64,000 nucleotides of DNA from Hippopus hippopus (Eukaryota > Mollusca > Bivalvia > Cardiida > Cardiidae), in assembly GCA_946811185.2 (NCBI GenBank), contig OX328107.1:25627587-25691586 (forward strand), read 5' to 3'. The translations under genes and the position numbers were made by a program. The notes under the pieces are model-generated. The model was not told the origin of the DNA, did not search any database, and saw nothing but the letters and a program-made list of their open reading frames with translations. Of the stretch, positions 22,914 to 37,000 are shown piece after piece (position 1 is the stretch's first letter; every line of letters begins with the position of its first letter).

Positions 22914-23139
22914 TTAACCCTTACAAGACAACAAAATTTTAGCCTAGTCCAAATTGTAAGCATTTGCAAACGACTATTTCAATGTGGCTCAAATGGTGCA
23001 ATTTTTCTTTAATAGGGTAGAAAACATTGTGGGAAAAGGAGAAAATGCTGATTACCAGCATTTTCTCCTTTTCACACAATGTTTTCAAAAGGCTTCTTTC
23101 CCAGGGTCGTTAAGTCGGCATTGTGTAGTAAAGGGTTAA
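22914..23139 (+). repeat. Family 1 MITE, complete with TTAA on both sides
   Basis: TTAA at 22914-22917 and 23136-23139. Ends CCCTTACAAG and TAGTAAAGGG, centre AAAATGCTGATTACCAGCAT. It lies in the probable P3H 3' UTR. Confidence 0.82.
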
Positions 23140-23396
23140 GGGGTGGAAGGAAGGCGTGCTCCAATGGTTATCTTTGACCAAATGCCAGATTTTGAGCCAA
23201 GCAACTCTGATACAGGAAAATATGAGTATGGTTGGCAAAATAGTTTCAGAAGAGATCTATGAAACTGGCAAAATAGTTTTAGAAGAGATCTATGAAACTG
23301 TTGACAGATGGAAAAGCATAATAAGCAATGAGAGCTGCCTACACACTAAGTTGAGCTGAACTAAAGACATATTGGGAAAACCATTTTATCTTTTTT

Positions 23397-23596
23397 TTAA
23401 CCCTTTAACCACATTCCCCAGTTTCAATGACCCTGAAGAAAGAGGCAATTTGAAAATGTTGTGACAAAAAGAGAAAATAATGGCCTTTTCCAAAGTGTTT
23501 TCTACCCTATGATGACTAATTCCATCATTTGAGTCACATATAATTGAAGTCTGCCAGTGCTTCAATTTGGACAAGTCTGAGAGTTTTTGCAATTAA
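23397..23596 (-). repeat. Family 1 MITE
   Basis: TTAACCCTTTAACCACATTC start and TTAA near 23593. The central palindrome is decayed. Confidence 0.7.
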
Positions 23597-23779
23597 GAAA
23601 ACTACTGAAATACAAAAACAACAGAAGACTGTCAGTGAAGAGGTGAAACATCATTAAAAAGTGTTCAAAAAGGTAAAGTAAGTTTCTGTGTCAAGCAGAA
23701 TATATTCAGTGTGTAATGATGTACTTACACTTTAAAGATGAAGTCTGTAGAAAGGGTAGAGATGTTATGAGGAGATAAC

Positions 23780-23953
23780 TTTTTTTAACACCTGACTTAA
23801 TCCTGAGGTAGACTCGTCCTTGAACTTGCAAAAAATAAACTGAACAATAGCGAAAAGTTTCGGCCCAGGTTGGCCTGCGCAAACTGCGCAGGCTGACCTG
23901 GGCCAATACTTTTCACAGATGCATTAAGCCCTCTTTTCAAAGAGCATGGCTCA
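23780..23953 (-). repeat. Family 3 MITE, partial
   Basis: Core TGGCCTGCGCAAACTGCGCA with GGCTGACCTGGGCC, ending AAAGAGCATGGCTCA. Confidence 0.65.
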
Positions 23954-24379
23954 TTTACTTAGGAGTTAAAGTACTGTTCTTGCTATACATTCTATGTTGC
24001 AACAGAGTACTTGGGTAGTGTCACTTATGTTTGTTAACTGTAAATATACCTATATGGCATGTGCGGGAATGGGTTAAATTCCACGAGCACAGTCTTGTAA
24101 TGTAAGACATTCCTACATGTTATTTAAGGGCTATAGAAAAATAACAGTGACTATAACCTCAAAATTTCATGCTATAACTTCACTGCTTCTGCACTTTTGT
24201 GTCATAATTGTCACAGCACTGGGTTACAAAAATATTGATGACATCACAAAAATGTCATCCTGATTGTTGCACTTTTGCCAAGCACATAAAACATTAAGTA
24301 GAATGTTAAACTAATTTTTTGTCATTTTTCAGAATGTAAGAGAGAGGTAATTTTTTCTAATGTAAGATCAAGATGTTAT

Positions 24380-24635
24380 TGAGCCATGCTCTACGAAAAG
24401 TAACGACATAGGTCAGCCTGCGCATTCCACGCAGGCTGACCTGGGCGGAAACTTTTTGCTGTAAGTCAATTTTCGGTATCTCCAAGGACCAGTCTACCTC
24501 ATGATTAAGTCGGTAGTGGAAAAAAAAGGGTTATCATGGATCCAAAATTATGTGATAGCTTGCTTGGTATAATGCATCATGGAGATGCATTGACAACCCC
24601 CCCCACCCCACCCCCCTTTGCCAGAGCATGGCTCA
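24380..24635 (+). repeat. MITE family 3 (TGAGCCATGCTCT terminal repeats)
   Basis: Ends TGAGCCATGCTCT and AGAGCATGGCTCA are inverted. An internal palindrome GTCAGCCTGCGCATTCC...GCAGGCTGAC and a block GATTAAGTCGGTAGT follow. Non-coding, about 255 bp. A C-rich run lies near the right end. It is in the probable P3H 3' UTR. Confidence 0.75.
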
Positions 24636-24781
24636 ATTTCATTCACTAGTACCAAAATTTGATATTTTCACTTGAGGCTTCTGCATTTGTGCAAATATTA
24701 ATTTTTGTGTTTACTCAGTGAAAAAATATCTTGATCTTAATCCATAACAGACAATTATCCTCTATTTACTTAATGCAATTA

Positions 24782-25066
24782 TCATAATTCATCACGTTCC
24801 TTTTCAATATCTGTATTCAATACCTCAGGTTCTAAAATCTTTTCCTTTAACTTGTTGATAACGTTATCTCTGTCTAAATCAGAGTCTCTAGTTGATGTCT
24901 GATCTAGTCGTTTTCTTGCATTGATTCTCGATACTTCAGCGTGATTTGGATCATGTGTGTACCACATGGCTATGGCACATCTTTGACCTTGTCTGACTGC
25001 TCTCACACCATGGTAATCTCCCGCATTGAACGCAACTAGTCGACCACATTTTGGTTCAACAGAAAC
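24782..25066 (-). CDS. P3H: P3H last exon: distal His, 2OG-binding Arg and RDEL tail
   Basis: Encodes the last 94 residues and the TGA stop. KCGRLVAFNAGDYHGVRAV supplies the third Fe ligand (H848), and R858 in QRCAIAMW is the probable 2-oxoglutarate-binding Arg. A charged tail ends in ERDEL, an ER-retrieval signal like the KDEL of vertebrate P3H1. Confidence 0.95.
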   Translation of the reverse strand, partial: VSVEPKCGRLVAFNAGDYHGVRAVRQGQRCAIAMWYTHDPNHAEVSRINARKRLDQTSTRDSDLDRDNVINKLKEKILEPEVLNTDIEKERDEL

Positions 25067-28000
25067 CTAGTAAATAATAGTAACAAGATTGTAGTATTAA
25101 AACATATAACAACACTTAGAATGTAAAGTGCAAGACCTATCAAAGGGTGGAGTTGTATATATCTGGCTAATGAATTATTTGACTCCCTAGCACACAAGTT
25201 TGTAGACTAGTCCAAATTGAGAGCACTGACAGAAAAAAACAGTGAATGCTAATAGAATTATGGAATTTGCTTCTGAAAATAGAAAATAAAATGTGGGAAA
25301 AGAGGAAAATACTGAATACCAGAATCTTCTCCTTTTCCAACAATGGTTTCATACGGCTTTTTTCTCAGGATCATTAAAACTGGGGATTGTGTGGTAAAGG
25401 GTTGAGTAATTGCATTTTACATACTGACCTTAAGCTCAGTATGACACTGTAGGATGGTGCATTATTTGCATACTGTCATCTATCTCTCAGTGTAGGTTTC
25501 ATAGAGGTGGGCAAGGCCCAGTGGTTGAATTAGTAACATACAAAGCTTGAAACCCAGCGGGTCATCTCTTTGATTTACCAGCCTGGGCAAATTTTTATTC
25601 AGGGACTGACAAGTGTCATTGTAACAAGAATAACTCCTCTCTCACTGCTGAACAGCATTTCAATGTTGTTTATGTAGGAAAGTAGTCAGTGGCTTGGAAA
25701 GAAAGTTGCACGAAGTACTTGTGAAAGAAACTCCACGAAAGCATGGATAGGTATGGTGGCTGCCTCAATATATGAATCTTAAATAATTTTGAAATTAGTG
25801 TGAAACATACAAACAAATAATAAATGTGGCTCAAATAGTTTCGAGTTATTTCAGGATCTTGATTTATGAAGGGGATGAATGTCCAATGGGCTTGCAAAAT
25901 AACAGAAAGCAAACTTAGTTGCCACCAATTTAGAATTTTCATTGGACACAATAGATCTCGTATCAAACTGCAAATACATTTTTTGTAGAGTAATCTCATT
26001 TTATATTGTCAGCAGTGTTTTTAAAGTCCCTTCAAACAAGCTACAATAATCAATGGTATATTGTCAGCAGTGTTTTTAAAGTCCCTTTAAACAAGATATG
26101 ATAATTAATGGTTTTAATGACCCTTTAAAAATGCTAGAATAAATAAGAAATGCTTACATGTTCTGACTGATTCTTATGGGCAAAGAAAAACTCTCCACCT
26201 TCAAACTCATCATTAAGGTACAACACTGCACTGTAATGAAAGATTATAAAATATGAACTCTCAAATATACAAATTCCCTATTGGGTTATCTTTTCAACCA
26301 ATGTAGAAACGTTTTGATGGTATTTGAGTATACACCTAACAGTTTAGTATTTGACTATGGTGCATATTTACAAGTCTCTAATGCAAAATCATCTTCAACA
26401 TGAAAAAGAAAGATAAGAAGTCCTTTCAAAGCCAGGTAATTCTGAATACACATTATGTCATACTGTTTAGTTAGCACATACCCATTTTTGGTCACCTTAC
26501 AGATGTAAAATCTATTTCAAAGCTGTCTCATTTTATTTCCAGCCCAAGTTAGTTTTACCTATCTTACTTAAATAATATCCATTTTGTGCCTACTTAGCCA
26601 AGTGGACCCTTGTCATTTTATTCCTAGTTTCATCTTGTGCATATACCTAAAAGTTTCAACAATGCCAAGCTAAGCAAACTGACATGTGTCGATACTTTTT
26701 GTAGATGCATTAAACCCCCTTTTTCAAGAGCATGACTCATTTTGTCATTGCCATGAAAGTAGTTTGCAGGTAAATTGACAAACCAACCAAGAGAAACATG
26801 TGGCAATAGAAACTTCAACACTTTCGCAATTGCACAAAAAAGCTAATTTGACCCTTAACCAAACATTCCCAGGTTTTAACGATCCAAAGTACAAGGCTTT
26901 TAAATCATCGTGGAAAATAGAGAAAATGTTGGCAACCAGCATTTTTCTCCTTCTGCCAAAATGTTTTCTTCCCTTTCATCGAGAATTTTCATCATTTGAG
27001 CCATTTCAGTTTATTATCTTTTTTCAGATTTCAATTTTGGCAGGTCAAAATTCTGTTGTGTGGTAAAGATTTCTTCCAACAAAATTTCAGTTAACTAATC
27101 ACTGTTTAGGTTTTGAAACAAAACCAGTAAAACCAGGAAGAGACTTGGACCTTCACCTATATCTACACATATCTAACTTTTGTTTTTTGTTTGTTACATG
27201 TACCTGTAATGCCTTTGTTTAAAAGTAGTACTATCTGCTATACATGAACCATTTGGCTGGATGATACAATTATCAGCATGGACTGGATGGCTAAGTTCTT
27301 GTTCTTCTTTTATCTCTCCTTCCTCGTCTTGATAGAATATCAGGCCCAAAAAAATAGAGCACACATGGAAGGAAAAGAATAAAACAAAATTTTTCAGGCA
27401 AGCGAACAATCCCTATACATTTACTGTAATTTCAAGGGTGTTTTATCAGATTTGTTCACAAAATAGAGGACACTATTAATTCAAAATCATATAGAATATA
27501 CCATACATTTTCTACACAAACATGTACATGATGGCAGTTTCAGTGTGATAGCTTATTGCAAACTAATGTGATGAGATTTCCGTGTATATCAAAGAAAGAG
27601 CACACCAATATAAAATGTTTTTCCCTTCTAACATCTAAACTTTGTGTTACTTATTTTAATTACTGGTATTTCTGAGAGTGGTCTACACAATGAAAGGAAA
27701 CACATTAGCTTGCCAGAATCATTGTCACTCATTTCAATCTTTCTACTTACCAGCTACAGCAGTCCTACACACTAAGTGTGTAAAATCAAAGAACAGGGGT
27801 CTTGTTAAGTTGAAATATTTTTCTGTAAGTAAGCGCCCATGCTCACTTATGTCCATTAGCAGATGAAGAGATCTGGCTGGTAGAAGGTTTAAATTCACCA
27901 TCTACAATAGTGCAATATCTACATGTCAGAATCTTTTACAGACAAGATATTCTGCAGTATGCATGTATGTAAATAACATTCTTGTGATGTGACAAGTAAA

Positions 28001-31000
28001 ATGAAAAAAATCTAGACATTTGCCCACATTTCAGTACTTGTGGTCTGACCCTGTAAACTAGGTGCATGATTTACTGGTATACTGCTTTTGTGTACTGCAT
28101 ATATGCAAAATCAGATTGTGCATTACATTCAATGCAATCTGTTGTTGCATCTACACTATTTGCAAAAGGACAAAATGATGCAGTTTGATCTTGAAAGATA
28201 TTCTACCCTCGCCCCAAACCTGAAGCAGGACATTACATCTGTCCATATGCAATGGCCTTTACCTTTGACTATGGTGACCTGAATTTCATTAACAGAAGAC
28301 TTCTATCCATTGAGCATTACTATACAAATATGCAGTCAAAGTTTTAAGTCCAAAATAATCATGAAAATGCATCACTTGTACTTGCATATTGCTTGACTGA
28401 AAATGTCTATTTCATTTAAAGGATTCATTGATGAGGGAAAAAAACTCATGATGACAGTGACTGAATATACTGATGTTCAATATAAAACTATGTAAAATGT
28501 TTATAGCAGTATCATTTTGGCCACTGTTAAGAGACCTTATAAATTCCATAAATAAAGGTAAACAAAGTGCAAAGCTTTTGACCTTTCAGAAAAGAAGTAA
28601 CTCAAAAGTTAGCCGCAAAACCATGTTCAGCCATAATTATAAACTGGTTGATGCAGTTAACCCTTTACCACACAATCCTGACTTTTAAAGACCCTCGGAA
28701 TGAAGCCTTTTGAAAACATTGTGGGAAAAGGAGAAAATGCTGGTAACCAGCATTTTCTCCTTTTCCCACAATGTTTTCTATCCTTCCCAAAACAAAATTT
28801 ATTTTTTCACTCACATTCATATTGTTGTCTGTAGATGCTTTCAGTTTGGTCTCATTAAAATTTTTGTTGTGTGGTGAAGAGTTAATTAGCTCCTCTCTAC
28901 ATCAACTCTGTTCAGACAGACATGTACAACTCAGTCTTAATTGCAATTTAACTCTTTACCTGATGCCAAAAAATTTGTCCATTTTGGCAGCATTTGAAGA
29001 CGATATGTTACATGTAGTTTAAACAAAGAAATCTGTCTCTGAAAGGGTTGAAAACATTGTAAAAGAAGGAAAAAAAAAGAGTGGTTACCAGTATTTTCTC
29101 CTTTTCCAACAATATTTTGAATTTTGTTTTTTTCACAGATTCATTAAAACTTGGGATCGTGTAATAATGGCCAGTGAAAGAAAAGCAAATAGCCTTTATT
29201 CTAAAGATGACATGGAAAGAGTAAAAAAAAAAAAAACCACCATGGAGGCTATTAAAAAAATGCTTTCATCAGCAATTTTCCAGCTGCCTTAATGTTTTCA
29301 TTCATGATAGATATGTAGATGAATTATAAAATGTCTACATGAAAGCTACAGAATTAAAATTAATGCAATCATTATCATCATATTACTGAATAGCAAAGAG
29401 AAAATATAAAAAAAAAAAATGATTACTTTTAAAAACTGCATAAAGTTTATTCCACAAAGTTAGATAAATTAGACATTTCAAAATGCTGTGTTCTCAAATT
29501 CAGTAAATAAGATGCTTCAGTGTTTGAGTAATATTTACCTTGATAATAACTCTTTAACAAACGACAAAATTTTTGACCTGTCCAAATTCAAAGGATTTGC
29601 AGATGTTAAATTAAACATGACTACAATTATGAGATTTATCCCTGAGAGGGCAGTAAAATGTGATGGGATTGATTAATTCAGTTATGTCTATTTGTTACAT
29701 TTTTATCCTTTTTGCTAATTTTATTCTCCTACAAGCATTTTTAGATGATGATGAATACTTGCAAGCTAAATATTGCAGTTACAAGCTGCATTGCAACAAA
29801 ATCACTTTATAAGTATGCAGATAGACTTTTGGGGTTAAATGTTATTTCTGTAAAGGCCATTTTTAGACTTGCATTCTTCCTCTTTTGGGGTTAAATGTTA
29901 TTTCTGTAAAGGCCATTTTTAGACTTGCATTCTTCCTAATTGTGTATTTCAAAGTGTTGAAATAGTGTTTGATGATCATGTTACTAGACACTCAATGAAT
30001 GTAGTTGAAAAGCCAGTGTTTTTATTGTTGCTAGGGAAAATATCTGAGTACCGGTATATCAATTTGATGTTCATGTGGGTTTGATTGGGTATAAAAGCAG
30101 GTGTCCCTCTTGCATTCAGTGAAAAATGCGATGATAACTGACAGTGCAAGGCTACAAATATTCAACAGCATTTGAATATGATTAATTATCGGGAAAATTA
30201 GACAGTTCTTGTATGTGATCGAAATTGCCATAGAGTTGCAGCCTTGAGCTCAAAGTTACTCGCTTTTTCAATTCACATAACAAGAGAACATATCCTAGCC
30301 CATATAAGATGGTTGATATTATCCTGGTGTTATACTACCTGCTCAGACGTATTCTCTTAGTACAAATTAGTCAGTGTTTCCCACTGACAAAGCTCAAAGG
30401 TTTGACTCCCGCTCAGTACACATAACAAAACAATGTGGGAGTGCAGAAAATGCAAGTTACAAGTATTTCTCCATTTGCAATGATGTATTAGAAAGCCCCC
30501 TTTCTTAGGGTTATGAAAACATGTACTGCTATAGGGTTTAAGTTAGATTTGAGTGACATTCTTTGTATCAATCCATTTCTGTGCAGGTTATTTTTTTAGG
30601 CATTACAATCACCAGTCCATTGGCAGATATCTAGAGACAAGAAGACCATGATGGTCCTATATTATTATACTGCGAAGAAATTTCTCACAATCTTATTGGA
30701 TAATAATTATGCTCTGAATATATATTGCTACCCACTGGCAGCAACCAGAGAACTGCAAAGTTTCCCTGTTGGAAGCCCCATAGACTTTTGACTTATACAC
30801 TTCAATGCAAAAACCAAGATGGCAGCCTTGAATAAAGCAAGTCCCCCACAAGACCAATACACCTCAACATTTCTTGTTTCCTTTGAAGGTTGTCTATCAA
30901 GGCAAAAAGAAAAGATTATTTTCAAAATTTTTAATGGAAGTGGTTAAATGTATTATTGTTTGTTGTGATTCTGAAACAAATACACGGTATTAAAAAGGGC

Positions 31001-34000
31001 ATCCCTTCAACATGTAAACAAACCATGAAGTGACAAAGTTCATATTTTGTAACATTAAAAAAAACCCAAGAGCACCGCAAGCGGATGCAAAATTTATAGC
31101 TCATTATACTCCTATACTGTAAGAGTTTGGTAGATTTATCCCTGTTTGAAAGTTTTTCTTTAACAAAGTAGGTAAAAACAATTAATTCTAACATGTGTAC
31201 AAGTCATCCTGTCCTGTTTGAAAATACTAGTTACAATGTTTTCACATGAATAATAACTAACTACCAACCTCGATTGATCTACTTATATTGAGCCCTTCAA
31301 ATTGTTCACTTTTTGTATAAGGGGAGATAAATCTACTTCCTCCTGCACTATCAGACTGATCCTCATATCCATCACCTTTAATTGCACCCCTCTGGAGGAA
31401 GAAGACAACAGAAAAGTAACACAGTTTAGATAGTTATGATAACAAAGCTAAGTGAGACAGAAAAAGGGAAAAGGAGTAGAGGCAACTGTGAAGTAAGCCA
31501 AAGAAAAAAATTTTCCAACTTTTTCTCTTCGAACTGACCACCAGTAAAAACAGCAACAATGAAATATTACTTCTTGTAGAAAACAATGTAAGTAACTTTG
31601 TTATCAGAACATAACTAAGAATTTATTTATGTTGAAATTCGGTTCCCAAATACTCTTCCCTTCATCACAGGTTTATGAAAGAAAGCCTTACATAGAGACA
31701 ATAAACTACCAACAAGACTGGTGATCAATGAGAAGAAAAAATGTTGGAAATAAGCATGTCTAAATTGCTATAATATGTAACAACCTAAAGTGCAATCAAA
31801 TCTGAAACTTGAAAAGAGTATTAGTAATTAGATCTTTCAACAAAAAAAAACATAAAGACACACACAACTTACATCAACTTTTATTAGAAACATAAATATG
31901 ACACCAAACATGTTGCAACGAAATACAAACATAAAGATATTCTGAAAGATATTCTAGAACATTACAACATACATTAGATATATGGTGGACTGACCCATTA
32001 CCAGCCTCATTGAATCACAATTTTGAAATACACGTCTATAAATGAAGAACTGTACAAAACACATTTCACTATTAGACAAAAATAGCTCTTTTCAAACCCC
32101 TTAGTTTTGCTCGAATCATACAAACATTAATATACCAACATGATTCTCCAACTAAACCCTTGTGCAATAAACAATGACAGCATCAGAAAAAAAAAAGTCA
32201 TTTATTACCAGCCTTTTTAATATATGAAGTACATTTCACAAATAAAAGATTGAATCATACTAGGCACACCACATTCAATTAAAATGACAATAACCACAGC
32301 GTAAAACAATCTGAAAAGATAAAACCGAACAGTCTTTACTATTTATTTTTCAATATTTAATGTGGAATAAACGTGAAAGACAAGTGTCATGGCACCAAAA
32401 AATAAGGCATTTCTGTCCATTTTATCAACTACCATGTATTATTAAATGCAGATGTGGAATGTTTAAAAATACCTTTCAGCAAATACACCTGAAAATGACA
32501 TGCACCTGAAAATATTTAGTATCTGCACAAGTAAGGGTGGAAAATATACACTTCCATTTATAGTGCTGAGTTCTGAAAAAATGACCAGTTGCAAGAGAAG
32601 GAACAAAAGAGGTGATAATAGTTTTTGATCTAATATCAAAATATTATCACATGACTTCAAAGACTATAGAAAAGTCAAACTAATTAGATCAACTGTCAAT
32701 GACTTTTCAGGTATAAAATAAGCAGTAAAAAAGGGTTAAGAAATGGCTTACATTCACCCAAAATGTAATAAGAAATTTGACTTCAAAACCAATCTTACAT
32801 GAAAACCGTATGTATTTCCTTGTTTTTGCCTCATTTCATAACTTAACAATAGCAGGACTTGTTTTAACTCTTTACCAAACGACAAAAATGTAGACTTGTC
32901 CAAATTGAAAGCACTTGCAGATGACAAAATAAATGTGACTCACAATTTGAAATTTGTTTTAGGAAGGATAGAAAACATTGTGGGAAAAGGAGAAAATGCT
33001 GGTTACCAGCATTTTCTCCTTTTCCAACAATGTTTTCAAAAGTTTTTTTTTTTTTCGGGGTCGTTAAAAGTCGGGATTGTGTGGTAAAGGGTTAATACTG
33101 AGCATCCATTCAAACAGACTGGTGATGTCATTTACTGTAAAGTATGTAAGAAAATGCCTTTATTCTTTCTGATTCAAAAACAGGTGATGGCTGATAAGAG
33201 GTACAGTCACATGCAAAAAGTATTGGTGAAAAGGGCTGCCATCTTTGATTTATCCCAAAACAGACAGACTTGTTTGAAAGCTTATACAAAGTTAACTTCT
33301 CAACTGAACTAACTGAAAACTGTTTTTTTCCTTACCTTAATACTTTGTGATGTGCCCTTTTAAGCAGATTATCGACATAATTCTTCTTGGAATTGACAAA
33401 TAAAGCTTCTGAATAAAACATGGCGGAATGTCCATCCAAATTCTTATTTCATGAAACAAGTCTGCATTACTGTTGATGACATGGTGTCTATAAGCCAGTT
33501 TTCTCTTGATATAAAGCCAAACATTTTCTATTATGTTCAGATCAGGTGATTGTGCTGGCCAGGAAACTGATTTAAGGTTGTTTGTGGCCTTGTATTCTTG
33601 AAGCACCCTTGATCTATGAACTGGTGCATTATCACCCTGGAAAAGGTATCCTAGGATACTGGTTATCAGGGAAAATGTCTTGTAATTACAGGCCATAGAT
33701 TATTTTCTAAGACGTCTTTATATTTTTCAGAATTGATATTTCCAGTAATATTTGTTATTGTTCCGACACCATACCAACAAATGCACCCCCATATCATGTC
33801 CTGATATTTCCTATTCTGTTGCGATGGAACCAAGTCAGGTCTATACCCTTCACCTTGCTTACGCCAAACGTTCACCCTGTTGTTGGTGCCAATAACAACT
33901 TAACTTTCATCTGAAAATATCACTTTATCCCAATTTCCATTTACGACCCACCTTCTTTTCTCTAAACACCAAGAGAACCGTTTCCTCATATTTTCATTCT

Positions 34001-37000
34001 TGACCATAACTTTCTTCTTCAGAACCTTTCTTTGGAACCCATGCTGACTTAAATGGTGTTGAACTGTCCTTCTAGATACCTGTATCTCCCTGTTTTCATT
34101 GAATTTTGACGTTATATCACTTAAAGAATCCTTCCTATTCACCTTTACAAGACGTTCAAGTTGTCTATAGTCTCTGTCTAACACAAGTTTTGGTCGACCA
34201 CTTCGCCTCTTGTCCTCAACTATTCCAGTGTTTAAATATTTCTTTACAATATTTGAAACAGTCATGTAAGATACACTTAACAGTTTACTTATATCACTAA
34301 GCTTGTGACCATTCTCATATAAATCTACTGCCAATTTTTTTAACTCCCAGTAGTGATAATTCTCGACCTTTCCTACCCATTGTGTGTTTTCAATAACAAA
34401 AACAACCAAAAGACAAAAAAACTGTGATGTCATTAATTACATCATCAATGATGATGTCACTGACCTGATGACATCACAATGACCCCAGATAAATGGAGCT
34501 ATCAAAGGGAGACAGGCCATATAAACTCTCATAAATTAAGTCAATCAAAGATAGTGGCCCTTTTCACCAATACTTTTTGCATGTGACTGTAGGTCAATGA
34601 TACGTAATAATATTGGATAACAAGTCACATGAGAAACATGTACATTTACAGACATATAGCACAAAAACACAGAAATTTAATTGAATATAAAATTTCAAGA
34701 TAATAAGCAAAATAAACACCATATTGCTCAATTCATAGGCTGAAAATCTCCAAAATAAAGACAAAAAATCTTAATATTACAACTTCCAGTAATTTTACCA
34801 ATTAAAACTAGTCTCTACGGATATTTTCTATCTAAAAGTCCCTTTTTTTTTTCCTTAATGAAATTGATGTCAATTCTTGGTTTCTCTTGAACTTATCAAT
34901 ATTTAACTGTTGTATGAAAAAAATGTTTAGAAAATTCACATTTAAAACTCCAGACTTGGTTAATTGATATGTGTGCCATATACAATAATGACAAAAGTGT
35001 GTGAAGTAGTTATGGAATGCAAAGTATTTAATCAAAACAATCATTTAATCAAAACACCTACAATTATTCTCCACCTACATGGTAATTAGACATGAAACAA
35101 CAACACAACTGTGTGTATGATAATGAGACCTTTCTAAAGGTTGAGGCAAACTCTTTTGTAGACCAAAGAGCCATTGGTTATGGTATTCCTGTTTAATAAC
35201 AACAATACTCTAGAAATTTGTTACACTTAAGACTAGCTTCCATACTGTACATCTTGAGGGCATGGCAATGTCAATAAGCTCTTATGCTGAATAATGCAGT
35301 AAGATAAAGAAATGATTGATCTAAAGCATTCTTGACGTAGAGAAAGGAAATGGTTATTGATGGGTGGAATTTATACCAAGATGTTAAAATGGTATCAACT
35401 AAACTGTACTCTGAAAAGAAAACATGGCCTGCTTAAACAAAGAATCATTCAATGAATCTTGCATTTAGCCTTCAAAAATCAAGCAGTACAAATCAATTAC
35501 AACTTCTACATTTAGTATAAACCTCTTATCACAAAGCCTTATTTCACAGCATACAAAAACCTGCAACAGCTCACATACAGGAGAAACATTTGAAAAGAGA
35601 AAAAAGATGACTTTTTTGGAGGTAAAATACCATTAGAAAAGAGGCAACTGATTGTTACAAGTATAGTTACTCCGTTTCCATCGTTTCTTTCTTAAAAGCT
35701 TTCTGCATGAAGTCAAACATTTATTTGCCTTGTTTTAGATACATATACACTCTTGGCATTCTAATGGTAACATGATCAGACCTACCAGAAGTCTGATTAT
35801 TGATCTATAGTCTTCAATGTTTCAAAAGACACATAGATATGAAAGACATGTAGGTTTAGTATACAGACTTAGGAAAATATGTTTCATTTACGAAGCAGTC
35901 TGAAAAATAATATCACTTTAAAGTTTTCAGCTGTTAAATCTTGCCTGTTCAAGAAGACAGATGCTAGAAAATAAATCAAGATAAACAGTGAGATGTACTT
36001 CAAGGCTAAAACTCTGAGAGCCTTAGATATAGCTGAAAGATAGTAAATCCTTCAAGCAATTAGAAAAACCCTTAACTGCTTTTGTGGAGAGAGAACACCA
36101 ACCTAAGACTACAAAAGTGTGCAGTCTGATCTTGAATCTACTTTGTCTGTTACTAGGCAGGAAATTGTGGCCAAAATAGCCTGGCAAATCCATCATCTTG
36201 GGCCAACTGAAAATAGTCTCTACATGTATGTACAAGACACTATAAGGGTAAATGTTGTATATAGAAGTCACAACAAGCCTCTTGTATTGTAAAATCCTTC
36301 CACTCTACATCTTTACTGAAAATTCTTCTGCAATCAAGTTTTAATAATATCTTTCAAGACAAAGCAAGAGGAAACAACTCCAGTTAATTCCCCCCCCCCC
36401 TTTTTTTAAAAAAAGTAAACTTGTAAAGAATTCACCCTAGAAGAGTTAACTCTTTACCAAATGACAAAATTTTAGAACTGTCTAATTTGAGAGCATTAGC
36501 AGATGACAAATTACATGTGGCTCCAATGTTTAGATTTCTTTAACGGTTAGAAAACATCATGAATACCAGTATTTTCTTCTTTACCATCAATGTTTTCAAA
36601 AGGCTCATTTCTCAGTGTTCTTAAAACTCGGGATTATGTGGTAAATGGTTAAACAATAGATAAACTTGACAATGAACTGAAAATGACAATTTCAGTATGG
36701 AGCAAAAGTCTCTTATATCAAAGTTGTAAGACTGGGTGACCAGAATACCTCAGAAAATATTGGCTAGTGTAGACCAAAAACCAGATTGCACACTGGTTTT
36801 CTGCACATTTAGGTGTTTAATTTATACGCTCAGCTTTTTTGGTTGAGCTTAGCTCTCTATGGGGTGAGCAGAAGGAAATACAACACATAAGCAAAAAAAA
36901 CAGCCTAAGCACAATATAGAAACTTATGTTATTTCAATGCTGGATACCAGCCAGTGAAGAAGAGGAAGCAAGCATGGTTCCAAAAATCTTCACTACAGAA

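Larger units (their letters stand above)
22181..24781 (-). other. Probable P3H 3' UTR and downstream sequence
   Basis: Follows the P3H stop at 24782. It contains MITEs at 22914, 23397, 23780 and 24380. A minus-strand AATAAA at about 22208-22213 is a candidate poly(A) signal. The true 3' end is unknown. Confidence 0.35.
33204..34589 (-). mobile_element. Tc1/mariner-family DNA transposon, inactivated
   Basis: A complete 1386-bp element flanked by TA target duplications (33202-33203, 34590-34591). The terminal inverted repeats are about 47 bp; their outer 33 bases, starting CAGTCACATGCAAAAAGTAT, are identical. The transposase runs on the minus strand. The element lies in the P3H intron between exons A and B. 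Confidence 0.95.
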
